In this document: piece by piece, positions 9,150 through 17,806 of the stretch | Numbering within the stretch: position 1 is the first letter of the stretch | Layout: each line of letters starts with the position of its first letter | Assembly: GCA_029432775.1 (NCBI GenBank) | Contig: JAROAZ010000010.1 | Coordinates: forward strand, 124,001-188,000 | Direction of reading: 5' to 3' | Source of the DNA: Pontiellaceae bacterium B12227 | GTDB lineage: Bacteria; Verrucomicrobiota; Kiritimatiellia; Kiritimatiellales; Pontiellaceae | Length of the DNA: 64,000 bases | The notes under the pieces: generated by a model | The model's database searches: none | What the model saw: only the letters and a program-made list of their open reading frames with translations | Told to the model about the DNA's origin: nothing | Translations under genes and position numbers: made by a program

Positions 9150-10760
9150 TCAGTCCTGCTTAACCTTGTTGATGGTAGCCTTGTACACCTTCTTCTTTGA
9201 GGTGTCGAAGGGGTCGGGAGAATAGGTTTTCAGCGCATAGTCACCGGTCTCTTCCATAAACTTCCCAAGCCGGGCATGCAGTTCCCGCACCATCCCCTCA
9301 TATTCCGGATGGTCGAACAGGTCCCGCTTTTCCAGCGGATCGTTTGAGAGATGAAATAGCTTATTTTTCCAGCGCGGGTCGTTGCACCACTCGTATTTCC
9401 ATTCCAGGGTTCGGAAAACCCGTTGATTGACAAATCCCTCCCAGCCGCGCTCAGAGACGGTATAGTCCCGCCATGCCGGCAGGTCCGGATTATTGATCAG
9501 CGGCCGTAGCGAGATCCCGTCAATATTCTGCGGAGCCGGCTGACCGGTATAGTCGAGGATGGTCGGCTGCAGGTCGATGCAACTGACCGGCTTGCTGATC
9601 ACCGTTCCGGCTTTGATTTTACCCGGATAGCGCATCAGCAGCGGAACGCGCAGCAGCTCGTCGTACTGCCCCATGATGCGCTTGCCAACGCAGCCGTGCC
9701 CTCCGACCATGTCGCCATGGTCGGAGGTGAAAATCACCAGCGTATCTTCCGCGAGACCCAGCTCGTCGAGCTTGGCGAGAATTTCGCCGATGTAGTCGTC
9801 GATCATGGTCACGAACCCATAGTTGAGCGCCATGAACTCGCGGATTCCGGCCTCGCCGATTTTCTGCCCGTCGCGCCGCGCGCGGCTGTCCTTGTCATTA
9901 TCCTGGGTGATGGCATCCTGATTGTCGGGCAGTGGAATGGCATCGCGGTCGTACATGCTGTAGTAGGGTTCGGGAACAAACAGCGGTTCATGGGGCGGAT
10001 GGTATGAGCAGGTGAGCATCCACGGATCGTCCCCGAGTTTTTCCATGGCCAGCATCAGCTCGCGACCGAAATACTGCTCGCGTTTGATGTCAACCGGCAT
10101 ATTCAGCCGCCCCATCTGTTTGACGGCGCGCATTTCGGGCTTCCCGTAGATATCGGCGGAATGGTTCACATTCTTCGGGTTGAAATCGAACGGGGCCACC
10201 AGCCCGAGTTCCTCGAGCTTTTTCATGCGCTCGGGTTCGTACTGTGCGCGATATGACTCAAAAAATGCCGGCCAGTTTTCATAGCACTTCAGGCTGCTGT
10301 TGCAATGCCATGGCTGGAGAATATACGGCTTGGAACGGGTGTTGTCTCCAAAGAGGTGAATTTTTCCCCAGTGCAGGGTTTTGTAACCCTGCTCAAACAG
10401 GATGTTCTCCGTAGCCGGCGTGCGCTGTGGATCGAGGGAAAACTCGATTGTATTCTGGTTCACATTGTTTTCAACCAGATGGTGGTGGGGGTACAGCCCG
10501 GTCATGATCGATGCCCGGGACGGTGAACAGAACGGTGTGGTGACAATGCAGTTCTCAAAGCGGGCGCCCTCGCGGGCGAGACGGTCGAGGTTCGGTGTTT
10601 TTATGAGCGGGTTGCCCGCAGCCCCCAACAGACTGAACGTGTGCTCATCCGACATTAGAAACAACACGTTGGGCCGCCGTTCAGCCGCCTGGGTGAACCC
10701 CGCCATCGTCAGGCAGGCCAGCGCTCCGCATATGGCCGAAATAAAGTTGTGTCTTTTCAT
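9150..10760 (-). CDS. Secreted sulfatase (S1 family)
   Basis: 536 residues with a signal peptide (residues 1-26). Residues 33-40 give the metal site L-F-L-M-S-D-E-H; the formylglycine motif C-S-P-S-R starts at Cys78 and continues A-S-I-M-T-G-L-Y-P-H-H. The second metal site F-T-S-D-H-G-D-M is present. The pattern H-H-x-x-x-N-N-V-N and the C-terminal R-T-L-E-W-K-Y-E-W region are typical of choline-sulfatase/heparan-sulfatase-like S1 members, so the exact substrate is unclear. A GTG six bases upstream is possible, but the ATG at 10760 is preferred. It begins two bases after the TGA of the upstream glycosidase, so translation is probably coupled. Confidence 0.92.
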   Translation of the reverse strand: MKRHNFISAICGALACLTMAGFTQAAERRPNVLFLMSDEHTFSLLGAAGNPLIKTPNLDRLAREGARFENCIVTTPFCSPSRASIMTGLYPHHHLVENNVNQNTIEFSLDPQRTPATENILFEQGYKTLHWGKIHLFGDNTRSKPYILQPWHCNSSLKCYENWPAFFESYRAQYEPERMKKLEELGLVAPFDFNPKNVNHSADIYGKPEMRAVKQMGRLNMPVDIKREQYFGRELMLAMEKLGDDPWMLTCSYHPPHEPLFVPEPYYSMYDRDAIPLPDNQDAITQDNDKDSRARRDGQKIGEAGIREFMALNYGFVTMIDDYIGEILAKLDELGLAEDTLVIFTSDHGDMVGGHGCVGKRIMGQYDELLRVPLLMRYPGKIKAGTVISKPVSCIDLQPTILDYTGQPAPQNIDGISLRPLINNPDLPAWRDYTVSERGWEGFVNQRVFRTLEWKYEWCNDPRWKNKLFHLSNDPLEKRDLFDHPEYEGMVRELHARLGKFMEETGDYALKTYSPDPFDTSKKKVYKATINKVKQD

Positions 10761-10762
10761 GA

Positions 10763-12643
10763 TCACTTTCCTTTTGCAGACAGTTGAATATATCCGAAGC
10801 TTTCCGGCGGCATCGCTACCTTGCCGTCCGCAATCTCCAGCGGTTCGCCTTCCCGCAGGATCCGGCTGGCTGTTACGGCCCGGTCAAAGCAAACTCCTGC
10901 TGACAACGCAGCGCCCTCAACGGCGGCCGACACCGTCCGAATGGACTTGTTAACGTAAAAGAGCTTATCGCCGATGACGATGGAGCGAACCAGCGCCGGG
11001 TCGGATGAGACACAGTTGACCACCCGGTCGCCCGGCTCGGTGTTGCGGGTCAGCAGTGCAGCTGCATAGAAAGAGGGGCGCAGACGGTTGCCCTCATATT
11101 CCCACAGCCCATAGGTCATCAGCTTATTGCCATGCACATCGTTGCCGGTATAGGGCGCGTAATACATTTCGTACATGGTCCAGACGTTGAAACCGGAGAC
11201 GCCGAATTCAAACCCCTCCAGCATATAGTCCATCAGCTGGATGGCGTAGTCGTACTCCTTCATGTAGGGATTATTGATCGAAGAAACATCGCGCCCGGCA
11301 AACCCGAACTCCGCCATGATCATCGGCTTGCGAACCGGCATGGAATCCAGCAGGGCGGTCCGCTCCCTGAAAAAGTCGGTTTTATGCTGAGGGTTCCACT
11401 TCGGGAACCTCGGATACTGGTGCGATGCAAACACATCGACCGAATCAAAAATATCGGAGTTGGTTACGCACCGTTTAAACCAGGCGAAATTGTTGCCGTC
11501 GTCTCCACCGACTACACTGAGATTGAGGCCGCGTGCATCAAATTCTTTTTGAAGGTTTTTGCAGAACCAGGCGTAGAGCTCAAAGCTGCCACCCTGCGCC
11601 GCGAAAGAGATATTGGGTTCATTCGACAAGGTGAAATAACGAATATGATCGAAGCCCTTTTCTTTGATGAGATGCTCCATCAGATCGGCGTAGGCATTCA
11701 ATGTGCGCTGCGGCTGATCCCACATATGCCCGAAGCGTTCAATATTCCATTCCACACAGGTGATCTCCACCGTCGTTCCCAATTCTTTGTACAGCGAAAG
11801 CATTTTATATTTGCTCTGCATCAGATCGGTGTCCCAGTTGAACGGGGCATCTTTCTTTGCCGGATCTGAAAAATATCCGAATGGCATCCATTCACCGATC
11901 CAGACAAACATGCGCACAAAATCCGGCTCCAGCCAACGAATCTGCCGCTCGCAGACCGCCAGATCTTCGTCGGTCCAGCCGTGACTGCGGTTGCCCTGGG
12001 TATGGGCCCATCCATCATCCTCGGCCCCGACCCCGAACAGCGGCAATTCGTGCGCTTCGGAAGCGATCGCCAGTGTGACCTCCGTTCCGTCCTGCACCTG
12101 CTCATCCATGGATAGTTCACGCCAGGTTGCATTCCTAAAGAACGCCTCGCCATGGCCATGAAGGATCAGTGAGATATCCGCCAGAGCCGTCCCGGCCGGA
12201 GGCTGGAGCCGAACCGTAACGGTATGCCATTCGCCGTCCGGCTCAAGATACGGCGCATTTCCAAAGGCGAGACGCTTCCCTCCCCCATTTAAATAGTTGA
12301 CTGCGATATAGGGTCCGACACCGCCATCGGCAACGGGACATTTAATTTCCGCGCTCAGTTCATACACCCCGTCGGGATCTTGCATCGGAACAGTTTGGGC
12401 AAACTGTACAAAAGTCACTTCTCCCGGGCTGCGGTAATTCAGCCGCAATGCTGGAGTCCCCTGCTCCTCAACCACGCCTCCCTCGAAATACTCCGAATCC
12501 GTATTCACGGGCCGCCAGCTGGCAGTTCCATCGCTGAAATCATGATTCTTCAACAGATTGGCATTTCCACCCGCATGTACCGGCATCAACAACAACGCAC
12601 TTACCGCACTTAAAACGGCGTAAAATATGCGATTTTTCATCAT
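10763..12643 (-). CDS. Secreted GH-A clan glycoside hydrolase (GH39/GH5-like) with N-terminal carbohydrate-binding module
   Basis: 626 residues with a signal peptide (M-L-L-M-P-V-H-A-G around residue 25). Residues ~28-165 form a CBM4/9-like sandwich starting L-L-K-N-H-D-F-S-D-G. The TIM barrel follows, with the acid/base Glu in T-L-S-N-E-P-N (near residue 340) and the nucleophile Glu in M-A-E-F-G-F (near residue 445), the two-glutamate layout of clan GH-A retaining enzymes. A short C-terminal beta domain closes the protein. It is the first gene of a minus-strand run that continues with two sulfatases. AAGGATAAC precedes the ATG. The family number is uncertain; GH39 is the closest by overall plan and activity could be on xylosides, galactosides or others. 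Confidence 0.78.
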   Translation of the reverse strand: MMKNRIFYAVLSAVSALLLMPVHAGGNANLLKNHDFSDGTASWRPVNTDSEYFEGGVVEEQGTPALRLNYRSPGEVTFVQFAQTVPMQDPDGVYELSAEIKCPVADGGVGPYIAVNYLNGGGKRLAFGNAPYLEPDGEWHTVTVRLQPPAGTALADISLILHGHGEAFFRNATWRELSMDEQVQDGTEVTLAIASEAHELPLFGVGAEDDGWAHTQGNRSHGWTDEDLAVCERQIRWLEPDFVRMFVWIGEWMPFGYFSDPAKKDAPFNWDTDLMQSKYKMLSLYKELGTTVEITCVEWNIERFGHMWDQPQRTLNAYADLMEHLIKEKGFDHIRYFTLSNEPNISFAAQGGSFELYAWFCKNLQKEFDARGLNLSVVGGDDGNNFAWFKRCVTNSDIFDSVDVFASHQYPRFPKWNPQHKTDFFRERTALLDSMPVRKPMIMAEFGFAGRDVSSINNPYMKEYDYAIQLMDYMLEGFEFGVSGFNVWTMYEMYYAPYTGNDVHGNKLMTYGLWEYEGNRLRPSFYAAALLTRNTEPGDRVVNCVSSDPALVRSIVIGDKLFYVNKSIRTVSAAVEGAALSAGVCFDRAVTASRILREGEPLEIADGKVAMPPESFGYIQLSAKGK

Positions 12644-12895
12644 TTGTTATCCTTCGTTAAAAAATTTAATGCCACCGGAATGGACACCCGCTCCGTTCCT
12701 GCCTGCATCTCCCGGGTAAACTGGATGAAGAGACTGACACCCACCAACAGCAAAAAAGGTTCCCACGTACTTTTTTCGAGTCATAAAAAACCGCATGCAT
12801 CAACGTCCCTGTGCATAAGAACTATGTTAAAAGCAATCCCCCGACACAGATCAGGGGAGTGGCACAAAAAACATCCTGTTTGAAACCCGTTCAGC
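12644..12895. other. Intergenic stretch upstream of the glycosidase-sulfatase run
   Basis: A 252-base gap between the 3' end of the PEP-CTERM protein gene and the start of the glycosidase at 12643. It should hold the promoter of the downstream run. I saw neither of the two operator families found elsewhere in the window, no clear TTGACA/TATAAT pair and no convincing terminator. No gene is supported here. Confidence 0.5.
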
Positions 12896-14287
12896 CTACA
12901 TGGAAAACCGCCTTTTCAGAAAGAGCAAAACCCCGCAGCTTGACATAATGAGCCCCATCGCCGCCGGCTCCGGAATTACAGAGAGCACCAGACTGTTGGA
13001 ATCCGTATCGTTCAAGACGGTAAAATCAGCACCGGTGTAGCCGGCCACGCCGTCGGCATTGATACTCCAGGCGGTTGAATCGAATCCGGAAAGGGCGCCG
13101 TAGGTCATCAAAACCATGTCCTGGCTGAAATCCGCGCCCCCCAGATCGTCGAGCTTCAGCGAGATGGTTCCGCCGGCAAACGCGAGGGTGTCCAGTACGG
13201 TGATCTGATCCGATCCCGATCCATCAGCTTCGAAATCGATAACCGCTCCGTCAGCAAGGCTCAACGACTGGTTCAACCCGATCTCAAAGGTTCCGATCTC
13301 TGACTGACCTTCCCCGGCGGACAGCAGTCCCCCGGCACCGATACTGACGTTTTTTCCGGCCGCGCCGCCGGTCAAGGTTCCTGCACCGAACAGACTGGCA
13401 TTGTTGTTAATACTCAACACATCCGCATTCACTACATGTTCATCGGCGTTGGCCTGCAAAATCAGCGTGGCACTGTCGGTTCCGTTGCCGACCGAAAGAT
13501 CGCCGTTCCACGCCATGTCGTTTACTTTCAGCGTACCGCTGTTGAACGCAAACGTCATTCCAGCGCTTCTCGTTGCCATCTGTCCGGCCACATTCACGGT
13601 TGCTCCGTTGAGACTGGCATCGAAGGTACCGCCCACCGTTCCGCCCAGCAGAAAATCCCGGCTGACATTCACCGTACCGCCATTTGCATTGAAGGTTCCA
13701 ATTCCGGCACCATCCATGTCCAGATCCCTCACATTGAGCGTTCCGGATGTGATCGCAGCATCGCCCACCCCGCCGGCAGCATTACCGACAATCAAGCTGG
13801 CATCCGTACCCACCGTTCCGCCGGACTGCGTATAATGCCCGGTGGCCGCACTGCCGATGATAATGTTTCCGGCCGAGTCAAAGGTTCCGCCGGAAACCGT
13901 CAGGGTTCCATCCGCATTGGTTTTCTGCCCGACCGTGACATTCCCGACCGAAACCGCTCCACCCGTCTGCTCAAAGGCACCCACACGGTAATTCAAAAAA
14001 CCCACCAGCAACGTTCCGCCGGAGGTCAGCGATCCGCTTTCAACCTGCAAGGTGGGGCCGAAACCATTGCGTCCAACTTGCACCAGTGAGGCGGTCGCAT
14101 CCTGAGTGGCAATCACAACGGTAGACTCACTGTTTTTGATTAACGCCGTGGTTCCGCTGGCAGGCAGCGTTCCGCCCCAATTGGCCGCATCAAACCAACT
14201 GTATGTCCCTGAATCGGTTGGCACCCAGCTCACCGCCAACGCCGATCCGGCAACCATTACCAATACTCCCGCCATCCATTTTTTCAT
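12896..14287 (-). CDS. PEP-CTERM protein made of autotransporter-like beta-strand repeats
   Basis: About 463 residues. A signal peptide (M-K-K-W-M-A-G-V-L-V-M-V-A-G-S-A-L-A) is followed by W-F-D-A-A-N-W-G-G, then glycine/threonine/valine-rich repeats such as G-G-T-V-N-V and S-G-T-L-N-V that predict a right-handed beta helix. The last ~25 residues are V-I-P-E-P-A-A-M-G-L, a hydrophobic segment, and K-R-R-F-S-M: a PEP-CTERM sorting signal, processed by an exosortase in other bacteria. An upstream ATG at 14374 is open, but AAGGAGT sits six bases before the ATG at 14287 and the signal peptide starts there. It is a close paralogue of the next gene upstream. An inverted-repeat operator lies 29 bases before the start. 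The likely role is a surface or extracellular-matrix protein. Confidence 0.85.
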   Translation of the reverse strand: MKKWMAGVLVMVAGSALAVSWVPTDSGTYSWFDAANWGGTLPASGTTALIKNSESTVVIATQDATASLVQVGRNGFGPTLQVESGSLTSGGTLLVGFLNYRVGAFEQTGGAVSVGNVTVGQKTNADGTLTVSGGTFDSAGNIIIGSAATGHYTQSGGTVGTDASLIVGNAAGGVGDAAITSGTLNVRDLDMDGAGIGTFNANGGTVNVSRDFLLGGTVGGTFDASLNGATVNVAGQMATRSAGMTFAFNSGTLKVNDMAWNGDLSVGNGTDSATLILQANADEHVVNADVLSINNNASLFGAGTLTGGAAGKNVSIGAGGLLSAGEGQSEIGTFEIGLNQSLSLADGAVIDFEADGSGSDQITVLDTLAFAGGTISLKLDDLGGADFSQDMVLMTYGALSGFDSTAWSINADGVAGYTGADFTVLNDTDSNSLVLSVIPEPAAMGLIMSSCGVLLFLKRRFSM

Positions 14288-14315
14288 AACCTTACTCCTT
14301 ATTAGTCCCTTTGCA

Positions 14316-14342
14316 TGTTCGCTCCAGGCATTATTGCGAACA
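14316..14342. promoter_or_regulatory. Operator O1: TGTTCG-N15-CGAACA
   Basis: A perfect 6-bp inverted repeat with a 15-base spacer, 29 bases before the PEP-CTERM gene start at 14287. The same architecture recurs before four other genes. The -35/-10 hexamers expected on the far side are weak here. Confidence 0.7.
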
Positions 14343-14461
14343 ATGCCCGTCCTGATATTAATTTCATGAACCATACTGACCGCTGTTTACTTGTTATTCG
14401 CTTTACGGGCGTTGCCTTCCGGATCGCCCATGATCCCCCGCTTTGGAAGTTCGGTGCATTA

Positions 14462-15994
14462 CTACTCGACCATGACTTTGTAGAAAACGTGCGCCGCATC
14501 AATAATGTTGGTCAGACTGGTAACCGTAGCGGGCAGATTTGTCTCAAGCGGAATAAAGCCCAACTGCAGGTCTGTAGAATAATAAACGCCGTATTCAAGC
14601 CCCCCGTAGTCTTGCGTAGTTGTCCAGTTGATCACATCCGATCCAGTCCCGATTTCACCAAAGGTAATGGAAGATGCCGGAGGAGCATCCTCCGACAACA
14701 CCAATCGACCAGCATCCGGGTAGTTTACAACCCAAAGTTCGCCCCCCCCGATCCCGGAGGTATCCACCTCCCAGTTCACCGTCTCGAATCCGATCAGGTT
14801 ACCATAGGTCAGTAACACCGGTTCCTGGCTGAAATCAGCACCGCCCAAGTCGGTCAGTTTCACGGTAACAACAGCATTGCTGACAAATGAAAGGGTATTA
14901 GACACGGCGATAAGGTCTGCATCGGAACCCGTGGCCTCAAACTCGAGCGCGGATTGGTCGCCAAAGACCAGCGCCTGATTCTCACCAATGATGAGGGTGC
15001 CGATCTGGCCGCTTCCCTCTCCGGCGGAGAGGGTGCCGCCGGTTTTCACACCGACCCGCTTACCTGCCGCCCCACCGGTAAGAACTCCGGCACCAAACAG
15101 GAAGGAATTGCTGTTAACCGACAGTACATCGGCATTCACCACATGCGTGTCTGCATTTTCCTGAAGGATCAACGAAGCTTCGTTAGTTCCGTTTCCAACA
15201 GAAAGATCGCCGTTCCATGCCATGTCATAGACCTTCATGGTTCCACTGTTGAATTCAAAGGTGGTTCCCGCTTCCTTTCGGAAGAGCTGCCCGCCGACCG
15301 TCAGGGTGCCGCCATTGATGATGTTGGTTACCATACCGTTCTTATCCAGGGTATACGTTCCACCAACATCAAGTGTTCCTCCATTGATTCGTAGCGTGGA
15401 CAATGAATTCAGCCCAACGCCAATGGACATATCTCCCGCAACCGTGATCGACCCACCGGTCAACGTGACATCCGCATTCCCGTCCAGCCCGGATCCCAGC
15501 AGCAAATCAGTTCCGGCCGATACGCTGCCGCCGGTTTGCACATACGTCGTCTTGGCTTTTTTCCCCACGATCAGGCTTGTATCTGTAGAGAACGTCCCGC
15601 CGGAAACCGTCATTACCGAAGCACAGTTTGCATCGCGCGAGACTTGCAGACTCGCCACAGAAACATCCCCGCCGCTTTGGATGTAGCTGGCTTGACGATG
15701 GTTTGAATATCCGAGAAGCATAGCTGCACTGCCGGTCAGAGACCCGCTGTTGACCTGCAGATTTGCCCCCGCGCCATTCAGCCCCACATAAATGGTGGAA
15801 GCGACAGCATCTCCATCAGCAACCACAGCGAGGTTGTTAACAAACAGAGAAGCGGCCTGTTCCGACCCATTTGTTGGCACCGCCCCCACCCAGTTGCCTG
15901 CATCAAACCAATCCGTCGAAACCGCACCCGTCCAATCCGATGGAAACGCTGTTCCGGCAACCAACACCAATACTCCTGTGATCCATTTTTTCAT
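14462..15994 (-). CDS. Secreted autotransporter-like beta-strand repeat protein without PEP-CTERM
   Basis: 510 residues with a signal peptide M-K-K-W-I-T-G-V-L-V-L-V-A-G almost identical to that of the neighbouring PEP-CTERM protein, followed by D-W-F-D-A-G-N-W and the same repeats (G-G-T-L-T-V-G-G, E-F-N-S-G-T-M-K-V). The paralogues share the stretch Y/N-D-M-A-W-N-G-D-L-S-V-G-N-G-T and then N-A-D-V-L-S. The C-terminus differs: instead of PEP-CTERM there is a ~75-residue module with Y-Y-S-T-D-L and a final F-Y-K-V-M-V-E, related to the C-terminal tails of other secreted proteins in this window. GTGGAAG precedes the ATG. It has its own promoter with an operator on the start point, so it is probably separately transcribed and repressible. 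A surface role is inferred. Confidence 0.8.
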   Translation of the reverse strand: MKKWITGVLVLVAGTAFPSDWTGAVSTDWFDAGNWVGAVPTNGSEQAASLFVNNLAVVADGDAVASTIYVGLNGAGANLQVNSGSLTGSAAMLLGYSNHRQASYIQSGGDVSVASLQVSRDANCASVMTVSGGTFSTDTSLIVGKKAKTTYVQTGGSVSAGTDLLLGSGLDGNADVTLTGGSITVAGDMSIGVGLNSLSTLRINGGTLDVGGTYTLDKNGMVTNIINGGTLTVGGQLFRKEAGTTFEFNSGTMKVYDMAWNGDLSVGNGTNEASLILQENADTHVVNADVLSVNSNSFLFGAGVLTGGAAGKRVGVKTGGTLSAGEGSGQIGTLIIGENQALVFGDQSALEFEATGSDADLIAVSNTLSFVSNAVVTVKLTDLGGADFSQEPVLLTYGNLIGFETVNWEVDTSGIGGGELWVVNYPDAGRLVLSEDAPPASSITFGEIGTGSDVINWTTTQDYGGLEYGVYYSTDLQLGFIPLETNLPATVTSLTNIIDAAHVFYKVMVE

Positions 15995-16036
15995 CTACTT
16001 CCACCCTTAGTCTATACTTGTCATCCCATCCACTAT

Positions 16037-16093
16037 TGTTCGTGTTTCATTTATTTACGAACAATTTATTTCACAACACCGCTTGCATGTCAA
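16037..16093 (-). promoter_or_regulatory. Promoter with operator O2 (TGTTCG-N15-CGAACA)
   Basis: On the minus strand a perfect TTGACA (16088-16093) is followed by a 17-base spacer and AATAAA (16065-16070). The inverted repeat TTGTTCG-N15-CGAACAA occupies 16036-16064, covering the expected transcription start, 43 bases before the ATG at 15994. This is the layout of a repressor site. Confidence 0.75.
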
Positions 16094-16357
16094 ACAAAAG
16101 ATAACTGGATATTCACCCGATTAATGGGTAGCGAGATTCAGCACCCGGTCATTTAATACGATCGCCGGCATTACCCGCCATCTGCACTCACAAAACTGAT
16201 AACAAAGGGCATTTGCTCTTTTCCTCTCAACCTTTGAGCCTCTTATGGCTCCGGTTAAACTCCTCTTTTGTGCCAGAGAGTGTTCAGCAGGATTTTGAGA
16301 GCACCAAAATCAGCCGAATGCCGAACAGTTCTCCCGCTATCCACAAACCGAACAGTC
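16094..16357. other. Intergenic region between the esterase and the beta-strand-repeat gene
   Basis: Rest of a 363-base gap. It holds a weak hairpin (GAGCC-TCTTAT-GGCTC near 16237-16252) without a U-tract, and two direct copies of CCGAACAGT near 16321 and 16347, just after the stop of the esterase gene. They contain the operator half-site CGAACA but are in direct orientation. No gene is supported. Confidence 0.4.
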
Positions 16358-17794
16358 TCATTGGCTCCCGTGAGAACGAAAATCGAAATCTCCTGCTCGA
16401 AAGGCAGCAGCCGGCAACCCGGCTCCGTTCATCAGATTAGGGGAAGCCAGTTTGTGCCAGGCAAAGCGAACGGCGACCGGCGCGGCAATTTCCACCGAAT
16501 GCAGCATAACGCTGTTCCCGTCGATTTTGGCTTCAGCCGACTTAAATATGCCGTCCGCCCCGGCAACCTCAAACCAGTCCGGGGCTTTCCCGTCGCGCGT
16601 GGTCAATCCGTCGGCGGAACCAAAGGCAACCTTCAGCGTTCCGCCGTCCTTTTCCAAGGTTTGGAAAACCGGGCCAGCGCTGACCAGATCAAAGCCATAG
16701 GTGTTGTCCAGCGCCAAGAGCGCGAGGCGGGTTCCCGGGGTGGACTTATCCTTCGGATGTATATTATCCGGCGAATAGCCGTCGTTGATCACCGCCATGC
16801 CGGTATTCGGGACGCACTGCATAATCCGGGACTGCGCCTCCCACATGATCGGCAAAACGCCCGGATCCTCCTTGCCGAAATGAAACGGAGCCACCTGGAC
16901 AAAGTAGCAGGGAAACTCGTAGCCCCACAGCTTGCGCCAGCCGCCAAAAAGAGCCTTGGACTTGTCCACATAAAGCATGCCCTCCCGATGATTGGCTCCT
17001 CCCTGATACCAGATGGCTCCGCGGATCGCGAACGGGATGTGGGCATGGATCATCCCATTGTAGAGAGCGGTCGGGAACTGCCGGTCGGCATTCGGATTCG
17101 CACCGAGCTTCGGCATATGCCGCACCTGGTCGCAGATGGAGGCCAACGATTCGATCCCCTCGAAGCCGCAAGGCGGCGTCCACGGCTCGATGCGCGACCC
17201 GCCCCAGCTGCTGAGCAACAGCCCGACCGGCACATCCAGCTCCTGCAGCAGCTTCCGCCCGAAATAATAGGCCACCCCGGAAAAGGAGGCCGCGGTTTCA
17301 GGCGAACAGACCGCCCACTGCGCATCGACCTGCTCAACCGGTTTATCGGAAAACAGCTGCGGGGTTTTGTACAACCGTATCCGCGGATGGTCGGCCGCCG
17401 CAATCTCTGCTTCGGCATTGTCGGCGCCGCGCAGCGGCATCTGCATATTGGATTGGCCGGAGCAGAACCAAACCTCTCCAACGAGGACGTCGGAGAATTC
17501 CCGATTGATGATTTCCAATTGATGTTTGGAGGAAATTCTCAATATCCGCGATCCGGCAGAAGCCGCCAGCGGATCGAGATCGACGCGCCATTTCCCATCT
17601 GTTCCGACCGTTGTGGTTTTCGTTTGCGCGGCAAATTCAACCGTCACCGACGAACCGGGTTCCGCGGTTCCCCAGACCGGAACGGGCCGCTCGCGCTGTA
17701 GGACCATGTGGTCCGAAAAAACCGACGGCAGCTCCAGCGAGCCGCCAAACACGGCAATCGGGATCAGAGGCCATATAACAGAACTTATTTTCAC
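16358..17794 (-). CDS. Sialate O-acetylesterase-like (SASA) SGNH esterase
   Basis: About 478 residues. It opens with a short signal-like segment, then L-P-S-V-F-S-D-H-M-V-L-Q-R and P-V-P-V-W-G-T-A-E-P-G, the N-terminal sandwich of SASA-family acetylesterases. The catalytic serine block is V-W-F-C-S-G-Q-S-N-M-Q-M-P-L near residue 113, followed by A-I-W-Y-Q-G-G-A-N. These enzymes remove acetyl groups from sialic acids or acetylated plant and algal glycans. The start is a GTG: AAAGGG lies six bases before the GTG at 17794, and another GTG at 17800 is also open. It starts 12 bases after the stop of the upstream TIM-barrel glycosidase gene, so the two form an operon. Confidence 0.88.
   Translation of the reverse strand: MKISSVIWPLIPIAVFGGSLELPSVFSDHMVLQRERPVPVWGTAEPGSSVTVEFAAQTKTTTVGTDGKWRVDLDPLAASAGSRILRISSKHQLEIINREFSDVLVGEVWFCSGQSNMQMPLRGADNAEAEIAAADHPRIRLYKTPQLFSDKPVEQVDAQWAVCSPETAASFSGVAYYFGRKLLQELDVPVGLLLSSWGGSRIEPWTPPCGFEGIESLASICDQVRHMPKLGANPNADRQFPTALYNGMIHAHIPFAIRGAIWYQGGANHREGMLYVDKSKALFGGWRKLWGYEFPCYFVQVAPFHFGKEDPGVLPIMWEAQSRIMQCVPNTGMAVINDGYSPDNIHPKDKSTPGTRLALLALDNTYGFDLVSAGPVFQTLEKDGGTLKVAFGSADGLTTRDGKAPDWFEVAGADGIFKSAEAKIDGNSVMLHSVEIAAPVAVRFAWHKLASPNLMNGAGLPAAAFRAGDFDFRSHGSQ
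16651..16667. repeat. TTCCAA-N3-TTGGAA palindrome, copy in the SASA esterase gene
   Basis: TTTCCAA-GGT-TTGGAAA, a perfect 7-bp inverted repeat inside coding DNA (encoding F-Q-T-L-E on the minus strand). One of about twelve related copies in the window. Confidence 0.6.
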
Positions 17795-17806
17795 GCACAC
17801 CCTTTT

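Noticed and set aside
12780..12895. Possible terminator or operator in the gap after the PEP-CTERM gene (CCCC...GGGG pairs and CATGCAT/TGCAT)
   Set aside because: Stems are short, spacers do not fit the 15-base rule and there is no U-tract.
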